Shown: positions 57,755 through 64,000 of the stretch, in pieces
Numbering within the stretch: the first letter of the stretch is position 1
Layout of the letters: the number at the start of each line of letters is the position of its first letter
Assembly (NCBI GenBank): GCA_016717595.1
Contig: JADKFE010000033.1
Location: 40,860 to 104,859, forward strand
DNA from: Deltaproteobacteria bacterium
GTDB taxonomy: Bacteria; Myxococcota_A; UBA796; CAJQPC01
Reading direction: 5' to 3'
DNA length: 64,000 nucleotides
Translations under genes and position numbers: made by a program
Notes under the pieces: model-generated
Databases searched by the model: none
What the model was told of the DNA's origin: nothing
What the model saw: only the letters and a program-made list of their open reading frames with translations

Positions 57755-58250
57755 GAGGGGCCTCGGCGGCGTCCCGACACAGACGATCCACCCGCTTGAG
57801 CAGGGTAGGCAGGCGGTGCGGCCCGTGCATCGAGCTCACATTCGCCAGGGCCTCCTCGGCGGTCATCCCGGCGGCGGAGACATAGAGCGGGCTCTGGCTG
57901 CCCCCGCGGAGGTGCGGCAGGGCGTCACCCTCAAAAAACCGCCGCTTGGCCACGCCCACCACAGGCAGCCCCGTGGCCTCGTGAAGCCGGGCGCCGAGGC
58001 CGGGCCGCCCGTTGAGCCAGGCGTGACCGTCCACGACGATCACCTCCGGGGCCTCGGGCAATGTGTGGAGCAGGGCCAGCAGGCAAGGCAGCTCACGGCG
58101 GTAGAACTGGCCGGGCTCGTACGCCGCGACCTCGGGCACAAAGACGAGCTGCTCCGAGGTGGGGCTCGGGTCGTCCCAGCGCTCGCAGAGGAGGCCCGCG
58201 GCCCAGGCGCCGCCGAGGGGAGGGTAATGAACGTCCGTGAGCAGGATCAT
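57747..58250 (-). CDS. nfi: Endonuclease V (deoxyinosine 3' endonuclease), short form
   Basis: 167 residues. Catalytic positions can be matched to Asp6 (TDVHY), Glu53 (YEPGQFYRRELP) and Asp74 (IVVDGHAWLNGRPGLGARL), followed by GLPVVGVAKRRF. This family cuts one base 3' of deoxyinosine or in RNA. It lacks the ~35 residues usually found before the first Asp. No Shine-Dalgarno; TACTCT (RC of 58257-58262) lies 6 bases before ATG 58250, suggesting a leaderless transcript. Divergent from the SOUL gene; the oxygenase gene follows. Confidence 0.8.
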   Translation of the reverse strand: MILLTDVHYPPLGGAWAAGLLCERWDDPSPTSEQLVFVPEVAAYEPGQFYRRELPCLLALLHTLPEAPEVIVVDGHAWLNGRPGLGARLHEATGLPVVGVAKRRFFEGDALPHLRGGSQSPLYVSAAGMTAEEALANVSSMHGPHRLPTLLKRVDRLCRDAAEAPHA

Positions 58251-58338
58251 CGGCGCAGAGTACCGGATCCGGGCTTGTCTTGTGAAGGCCGCACGTTCTG
58301 GGGCGCGCTCGCCTACCCAGGGTGGAGTGATCCCAACC

Positions 58339-58884
58339 ATGCTCAACCGCCTTCTCCCCGTCCTCGCCGCCCTCGGCCTCACCCTCGCGCTCACCAGCGG
58401 CGCCGCCAGCGCCTATGAGCAGACCTACACCCCTACGGCGCCTGGCGAGATTCAGCTCAAGGAGCTGCCCCAGGCCCTCGCGTTAGAGGCCCCAGACGGC
58501 GACGACGAGGGCTTTCGCGCCCTGTTCAACTTCATCCAGTCGAACGAGCTGGCGATGACCGTGCCCGTCGAGGTGGACCTGAGCGACGAGCGTGAGGCGA
58601 TGCGCTTTTTTGCCCCCTCCGCGCGCCTCGCGAGCCCGCCGCCCTCCGCCGACGGGGTGCAGGTGAAGGCGCTGCCGCCGCGCACGGTGGTGAGCCTCGG
58701 TCACCGCGGCCGGGGCGGCGATCGTCAGCGGGGCCAAGACATCGTCACCTTGCAGCGCTGGATCGCCGAGAACCCCGAGTGGCGGGCCATCGGCGCGCCC
58801 ATCGCCGTGTATTGGGACGGGCCGTTCACGCCGTTCTTCTTGCGGCGCTCCGAGGTGATGATCGAGCTGAGCCCCGCGGGTTAA
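58339..58884 (+). CDS. SOUL-family haem-binding-like protein, exported
   Basis: 181 residues with a signal peptide (LAALGLTLALTSGAASA). SOUL/HBP features: GFRALFNFIQSNELAMTVPV, AMRFFAPSARLASPPPSADG, VQVKALPPRTVVSLGHRG and the C-terminal YWDGPFTPFFLRRSEVMIEL. Family members bind haem or related hydrophobic molecules. GGAGTG precedes ATG 58339. A copy of its last 13 codons appears at 59885-59923, a relic of tandem duplication. Confidence 0.8.
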   Translation: MLNRLLPVLAALGLTLALTSGAASAYEQTYTPTAPGEIQLKELPQALALEAPDGDDEGFRALFNFIQSNELAMTVPVEVDLSDEREAMRFFAPSARLASPPPSADGVQVKALPPRTVVSLGHRGRGGDRQRGQDIVTLQRWIAENPEWRAIGAPIAVYWDGPFTPFFLRRSEVMIELSPAG

Positions 58885-58889
58885 GCCCG

Positions 58890-59160
58890 GCGATCGCCCG
58901 GCCGCGACCCGTCGCCCGCTGGACCCTCGAGGGGGACAAGGGCGTTGTGCGTGGGGTGAGCCTTCTGCGCCGCGATGAGCGTGCGATCAGCCGCGCCCCA
59001 TTGGGTGTCTCAGCGATGTGGACTGCACCAGGCCGTCGAGGGCTTGGGGGCTCCCAGCCCAATAGATCCCGTGGAGCTGGCGTACACCCTTTGCTTTTCT
59101 GATGAGGCACACCAGGGCTGCGCCTCTCTCGCCGGCGTGGACGAGCCCCACAGGTCCCAG
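58890..59160 (+). pseudogene. Remnant of an AraC-family gene (older duplicate)
   Basis: Two islands match the intact AraC gene at 59933-60784: RPVARWTLEGDKGVVRGVS (from about 58905) equals PHPVAHWTVEGDESVVRGVS, and GLHQAVEG...PVELAYTLCFSDEAH (about 59022-59125) equals RLHEAVEG...LAELAYTLGFVDQAH. GGAGCTGGCGTACACCCTT is identical at DNA level. About 540 bases between them are missing and the islands are in different frames. It lies after the complete SOUL gene, the same order as in the second copy. Confidence 0.7.
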
Positions 59161-59254
59161 GCGGTTTGTTCGCCGGATTCAATCGTTTTGATTCACCTCA
59201 GGTGGTGTAGTCTTCGGTTCACCGGGTAAGAACGCCCGCAAGGAGACGCTCCTC

Positions 59255-59848
59255 ATGAACCTCAAGCACACGCTCACCGCCCTGTTCGCCGTTCCCCTCC
59301 TCGCGGGCTGCGGCGACAAGAACGCCGCGACAGACTCCGGCTCCACGGATGACAGCCGCGCCGACGACAGCGCTGGGCCAGGGGGCATCGTCTTCACCCC
59401 TGGCACCGCCCAGTCCATCCCCAAGTATGAGAGCCTTGAGCTCGGAATCGACGGTCTGGATCCCGCCACGGCGTACCGGGTGACCCTCGTGCTCGCCGAG
59501 AACGTCACCACCAACGGCGACGGCACGGGCACCTTCGTCAGCAAGTTTGACGGCACCTCCGACGTCGTCGACCCCGGAAGTTCTGAATACGTGGTCGTGA
59601 TCGACCAAGTGAATCTCGAAGCCATCACCCCCGCCAACACAGCCCCGGCGCAGGAGGACCCGAACGACCCCTCCGGCATCTTCCCTCGCTTCGGCGGCTT
59701 GATCGTCGTGAACCTCACCAGCGCCGGCTCCGCGGGCACGGTGTACCCCGTCTTCCACGTCAACGGAGGTAACTCGACCTACTTGGAGATCACCGACGGC
59801 GTACCCACCGAGTTCTACGTGATCGGCCCGGCGATCACGGGTGAATGA
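59255..59848 (+). CDS. Lipoprotein A of the duplicated unit
   Basis: 197 residues, lipobox VPLLAGC and GDKNAATDSGSTDDS linker. The mature beta-rich domain (IVFTPGTAQSIPKYESLELG; YRVTLVLAENVTTNGDGTGT; VYPVFHVNGGNSTYLEITDG; IGPAITGE) is shared with lipoprotein B at 60829. AAGGAG precedes ATG 59255 and the upstream region (AAGAACGCCCG) is the same in both copies. No family recognised. Confidence 0.75.
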   Translation: MNLKHTLTALFAVPLLAGCGDKNAATDSGSTDDSRADDSAGPGGIVFTPGTAQSIPKYESLELGIDGLDPATAYRVTLVLAENVTTNGDGTGTFVSKFDGTSDVVDPGSSEYVVVIDQVNLEAITPANTAPAQEDPNDPSGIFPRFGGLIVVNLTSAGSAGTVYPVFHVNGGNSTYLEITDGVPTEFYVIGPAITGE

Positions 59849-59884
59849 TCGACCGTTTGTGTGAGATGGTGTCCGCGGCCGGGG

Positions 59885-59923
59885 CGCCGCTCTGAGGTGA
59901 TGATTGAGCTGGCGCCGCGTTAA
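59885..59923 (+). repeat. Duplicated SOUL 3' tail (13 codons)
   Basis: Reads RRSEVMIELAPR then TAA and GCCCGGCG, against RRSEVMIELSPAG TAA GCCCGGCG at 58846-58890. It marks the left junction of the second copy of the SOUL-AraC-lipoprotein unit. Not a gene. Confidence 0.75.
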
Positions 59924-59932
59924 GCCCGGCGG

Positions 59933-60784
59933 ATGACCGCTCCGCTCAAGCCTCAGCTCCGCCCGGCGCGGGGGATCGTCGCTGGCCCCGGTCGAGGCCA
60001 GCCTCCTGGCCCGATCCACCACCAGCGGGTGCTGCCGCCGCCAGCGCTCGCGCCCATCGTCGAGCATCTCTGGCTCGTGCGCTGGGAGTTCCCGCCCGGG
60101 GCGACCTTTGAGGCGATCACCCTGCCGCACCCCGTGGCCCACTGGACGGTGGAGGGTGACGAGAGCGTCGTTCGTGGGGTGAGCCAGCGGCCCTTCGCCC
60201 GGACGCTCTCCGGCGCGGGGCGGGTGGTCGCCGTGAAGTTTCGCCCCGCCGGGCTGCGCTGGCTCACGGAGCTCCCCGCCAAACACAGCCGGGAGCGCCT
60301 TCTGCCCGCCGCCGAGCTTCTGGGCCTGCGCCCGGCGCCGCTCAGCGGGCTGCCCGATGACGAGGCCCTCGCCGCCCTGGCCGCCACGCTCACCGAGCTG
60401 CCCCAGCGCGACGTGCCCGACGCACAGCTCGCCCGAGATCTCGCCGAGCGCTGCGCCACCGATCGTTCGATCACCACCGTCGAGGCCTTGGCGGCTGTGG
60501 CTGGGGTCGGGGTGCGTGGGCTGCAGCGCCTCTTTGAGCGGGAGATCGGCCTGCCGCCGAAGTGGGTGATCCAGCGCTACCGGCTGCACGAGGCGGTGGA
60601 GGGCCTGGTGGATCCCAGCCGGAGAGACCTCGCGGAGCTGGCGTACACCCTTGGGTTTGTGGATCAGGCGCACTTCAGCCGCGCCTATCGCGCCGCCGTC
60701 GGCGAGCCGCCGAGCGCCACCTTGGCGAGGCTGCGGACCGCCCCAGGCCGATTGATCTGTCATGATCCGGATCAGGTTGTGTAG
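59933..60784 (+). CDS. AraC-family transcriptional regulator
   Basis: 283 residues. The N-terminus has LPPPALAPIVEHLWLVRWEF and a sensing-type beta domain. The C-terminal AraC helix-turn-helix pair is TVEALAAVAGVGVRGLQRLF and LAELAYTLGFVDQAHFSRAY. Intact copy of the gene whose remnant lies at 58890-59160. It ends 44 bases before lipoprotein B and may control it and lipoprotein A; the signal is unknown. Confidence 0.9.
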   Translation: MTAPLKPQLRPARGIVAGPGRGQPPGPIHHQRVLPPPALAPIVEHLWLVRWEFPPGATFEAITLPHPVAHWTVEGDESVVRGVSQRPFARTLSGAGRVVAVKFRPAGLRWLTELPAKHSRERLLPAAELLGLRPAPLSGLPDDEALAALAATLTELPQRDVPDAQLARDLAERCATDRSITTVEALAAVAGVGVRGLQRLFEREIGLPPKWVIQRYRLHEAVEGLVDPSRRDLAELAYTLGFVDQAHFSRAYRAAVGEPPSATLARLRTAPGRLICHDPDQVV

Positions 60785-60828
60785 GCTCTGGGTCATCGGG
60801 CAAGAACGCCCGAAAGGAGACCATCCCA

Positions 60829-61418
60829 ATGAACCTCAAGCACACGCTCACCGCCCTGCTCGCCCTCACCTTCGCCGCCGGCTGCGGCGACAAGGACGCC
60901 GCGACGGACTCCGGCACCACCGACGACAGCACCGCCACGGACGACAGCACCGTTGAGGAGGGCATCACCTTCACCCCCGCCGCCGACCAGTCCCTCGCCG
61001 CGGGCGGCAGCTTGGACCCTCTCCATCGGCGCCTGGACGAGGCACGGCGTACCGCGTCACCCTCGTGATCGCCGCGAACCTGACCACGAGCGGCGACGGC
61101 ACGGGCACCTTCATCGACGGTGACGCCAACGGCGCCGCCGACGCGGGCGCGTCCGAGGCCGTGGCGCTCATCGCCAGCGTGAACGGCGCCGCGATCACCG
61201 CCGCCAAGACCTACCCCAGCGGCGAAGACGACCCGGCCAACCCCTCGGGCATCTTCCCGGTGACGGGCGGCGTGATCACCGTGAACCTCAGCGGCGTGGC
61301 CGCGGGCCAGGTGTACCCCGTGATCTACGTCAACGGCGGCGCCTCGACCTTCTTGGAGATCACCGGCGGCGTGCCCAGCGAGGTCTACGCCGTCGGCCCG
61401 GCGATCACGGTCAACTGA
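60829..61418 (+). CDS. Lipoprotein B of the duplicated unit (frameshifted)
   Basis: Paralogue of lipoprotein A: MNLKHTLTALLALTFAAGC, then DKDAATDSGTTDDSTATDDS, GITFTPAADQSLAAGGSLD. Between about 61015 and 61050 the frame is lost (+1 in CCC and missing G's); it resumes as VIAANLTTSGDGTGTFIDGD and ends VYAVGPAITVN. With the break repaired the length (about 196) equals copy A. AAAGGAG precedes ATG 60829. Confidence 0.75.
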
Positions 61419-61534
61419 GTCGCCCATAGATTGTGTGAGATGGCGCCGTCGTCTGGGGCTCTGGCTCTGGGCGGCGGCGCTCGTTTTGTTTTGGGGTATA
61501 CTACACCGCCAACCTCCGGCGGAGAGACCCACCG

Positions 61535-64000
61535 ATGATCCTGCTCTTGAGCCTGCTCGCCTGCGGCGGCGAGGTGCCCGCTGGGCTTCAGGCCGACGCC
61601 CGAATCGTCACCGACGCCAGCGGCCTGCGCCACATCCAGGCCGCCACCGAGCGGGATCTCTTCTACCTCCAGGGCTACATCACCGCCAGGACCGCCTCTG
61701 GCAGATGGAGCTCCTGCGCCGCCGCGCCTGGGGCCGTCGGGCGGAGGTGCTCGGCGAGGCGTACTACTCAAGCGACCTCCAGAGCCGGGCCTTAGGGTTT
61801 GGGCGCTGGGGCGAGCTGACCGCCGAGGCCATCGTCGCGGATCCGCCGATTCACCGGATGCTCTCGGCCTACGCCGACGGCGTGAACCAGCTCATCGCCG
61901 ATGTGGCCTCCGGGGCCCAGCCCGAGGCGTCGCAGCTTGCGCTCCTTGACGGCCCCGTCGAGCCCTGGCGTGTCGAGGACACCCTCGCCATCAGAAGCTG
62001 CTCACCGCGGGCCTCTCCATGCGCCCCGACCAAGACATCATCTTGGGCCTCGCCCGCACCTTGCTCGGCCAGGATCTGTTCACCGACCTCTACCAGTTCG
62101 CGCCCTTTGATCGGGCCTATACCGCCCCCGACTTCTGGCCCGCCGGGGCCTCGGGGCCGCCCGCGCCGCCGTTCGCTGAACATGACCATGGGCGGCAGCA
62201 ACAACATGGCGGTGTCGGCCCAGGCCAGCGAGACAGGGGCGCGCGCTGTTGGCGTCAGACAGCCACCAAGGGGTGGGGCACCCCTCGGTGTATTACTACA
62301 TTCACCTCAGCACAAAGGCCGTCGGCGGCGACATCGACGCCTTCGGGGCCACCTTCCCCGGCGTGCCGATGGTGCTCTTTGGCCACAACGGCCAGGTGGC
62401 CTGGGCCCCCACCACCAGCCTCTACGACGTGGCCGATGTGTACCTGGAGATCCTCGACGGCGACACGGTCAGCTTCTTGGGCGAGGACGTGCCCCTGATC
62501 GAGCGCGAGGAGGTGATCCGCGTGCGCCTCGCCGATGGCTCTGTAGAGGATCGTTCGGTGACTGTGCAGGAGGTGCCGCACCACGGCCCGCTCATGCCCG
62601 CGGAGTCCTTGGGTCTGCCCTTGCCCCTGAACATCTCGATCCGCTGGACAGGCTTCCAGGCGCGGTCTGTGGCGCGGGCGTTTTATGAGCTGGAGGAGGC
62701 CCAGAGCTTTGACGCCTTTCGTGGGGCCCTCGACCACTACTTCACCGGGGGCATGCACTGGCTCTACGCCGATGTGTCTGGATCCATCGGTTACTCCTCG
62801 TTCACGTCGATCCCGGTGCGGGAGGTGCTCGACCCCGACGCCCCGCCGATCACGCTCTTGCCCGGCGACGGCGGCTACGAGTGGCTGCCCGCCGAGGGCG
62901 GCCCCGACCCCTTCTTGACCCTCACCCGGGACGAGGTGCCCTGGACAACAAGCGCCCCCGACGGCTTTCTGGCCTCGGCGAACAATGATCCCGTGGGGCA
63001 GACCGACGACAACGACCCCTTCAACGATCCGGCCTACCTCTCGGCGATCTTTGATCTGGGCACCCGCGTTCAGGCCCCCGCCCGGCAGCTCAGCGCGCTG
63101 ATCAGCGACGGCGGCGTGAGCCTGGAGGAGCTCGGCATGGTGCAGCTCAACACCCTCTCCCGCCCCGCCGAGCGGCTGTTGCCCTTCTTGTCCCAGGCCG
63201 CCGACCCGCCGCCCGGACCTCGTCGACGCCCAGATGGCCGAGGCCCTGGCGCTCTTGAGGCCTGGGACTACGCCTGCAGCGTCGAGGCCGTCGGGCCAGC
63301 CTGTTCCACGCCTGGCTCGCCGTGCTCATCCGCGACATGCTCGGCGATGAGGGCGGCGGCCTCGTCGGCGATTTGCTCCTCGCCGAGCTCGACGCCCGCC
63401 TGGTGATCGTCACCCTCAAGATGGTGACCCACTTCTTGGAGGTCACCGAGGCCGATCTTGATCAGATACAGTCAGGGGCGCTGCCCTTCCCCTCCGCGAC
63501 CGGCGACGACTACTTTGACGACCGCCGCACCGACGTCGTCGAGACCGGGACGAGCTTGCTGCTCCAGAGCTTACGCCGCGCCTTGGACGAGCTGGCGCCG
63601 ATCATGGCCAGCCACGGCGCCGATCCCGACGACCTGGACACCTGGCGCTGGGGCCTTGGCACACGATGCAGCTCGTAGACCCCGCCGAGGCCCTGGTGCC
63701 CGGGCGTCCAGCGCTCGCTTGCCCAAGCCTGGCGGTCTGTACACGGTGGACGTCGCCGACTATGTGCTCGCCCGCGATGGTGCGCTGAGCGCGAGCTTAG
63801 ACGTAGACAACGCCCCGTCCAACCGCTTCTTGTTTGAGATGGACCCAGCCGGTGTACGCGGCCTGATGGCCCTGCCCGGCGGGTTCAGCGAGCACCCAGG
63901 AGAACCCCACCACAATGATCTCTGGGCGGAGTACATCAACGGTCAGTATCGGCCGGTGCCGTTTGCGGCGGAGGACGTCGAGGCCAGCGCGGAGTCTGTG
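61535..64000 (+). pseudogene. Penicillin-acylase-like lipoprotein, many frame breaks, runs off the window
   Basis: Ntn-hydrolase of the penicillin/AHL acylase family. Lipobox LLSLLAC, then ASGLRHIQAATERDLFYLQG, RLWQMELLRRRAWGRRAEVL, and the new N-terminal nucleophile context MTMGGSNNMAVSAQ (Ser codon 62197-62199). It continues with SDSHQGVGHPSVYYYIHLST and GATFPGVPMVLFGHNGQVAW. At least six shifts are needed (near 61690, 62000, 62170, 62245, 63210-63300, 63665). The 3' end (YVLARDGALSASLDVDNAPS; EYINGQYRPVPFA) runs past 64000. Could act on acyl-homoserine lactones or beta-lactams. True decay and assembly error cannot be told apart here. Confidence 0.7.

Overview
The window is GC-rich, densely coded DNA from a Gram-negative bacterium, most likely Myxococcota or a close delta-proteobacterial relative. 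That placement is inferred from a MYXO-CTERM-type tail (gene at 19224), three lipoproteins built from DCDD/CDGxDNDCDG (MopE-type) units, several Asp/Thr-rich 'DDTGT' linkers and an unusually large number of lipobox proteins. No rRNA, tRNA, CRISPR array or transposase was seen.

Layout. 1-6.9 kb: 3' part of gyrB, two translationally coupled ArsA/GET3-like ATPases, a small outer-membrane barrel, an XRE regulator and a phospholipase-D-like lipoprotein. 7-10.9 kb: two MopE-repeat lipoproteins with fibrinogen-like C-termini. 10.9-11.8 kb: wreck of an Abi_2 abortive-infection gene. 11.9-21.9 kb: DD-carboxypeptidase, START-like lipoprotein, WD40 protein coupled to an HSL-type esterase, a BolA / CGFS glutaredoxin / CobW metal-handling operon, PlsC, the MYXO-CTERM protein and two lipoproteins. 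22-25.3 kb: PAAR tip, a zinc-ribbon methyltransferase, a gp5/VgrG-like spike and two small proteins (one TerB-like). 25.3-34.2 kb (minus strand): coiled-coil membrane protein, J-domain protein, short Hsp70, inositol monophosphatase, D-aminoacyl-tRNA deacylase, a transmembrane pseudokinase, chorismate synthase and a B12-radical-SAM protein. 34-41 kb: GT-C-type membrane protein, two tandem copies of a small conserved protein, an ExbD-like protein and two tandem arylsulfotransferase-like lipoproteins. 41-43.5 kb: an R-body (RebB) gene in one operon with a second small protein and a GspE/PilB ATPase. 43.6-50.6 kb: SGNH hydrolase, SDR, broken cytochrome c, third MopE lipoprotein, ECF sigma/anti-sigma pair, YbjQ and pantothenate kinase. 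50.9-56.9 kb: two giant tandem beta-helix lipoproteins. 56.9-64 kb: 2OG-type oxygenase, endonuclease V, SOUL protein, a decayed tandem duplication (SOUL tail, AraC, lipoprotein) and a penicillin-acylase-like lipoprotein that runs off the end.

Data quality matters here. From about 45.8 kb to the end, most genes need one or more single-base shifts to read through, often next to G/C homopolymers and including sigma factor and coaA. Before 45.8 kb almost none do, except the Abi_2 relic and the end of the coiled-coil gene. Low consensus accuracy towards one end is the simplest reading, so 'pseudogene' calls in that part are provisional.

Most promising for biology: the rebB-orf-gspE operon, the PAAR/spike module beside a private Hsp70/J-protein pair, the beta-helix pair, and the duplicated SOUL-AraC-lipoprotein unit.
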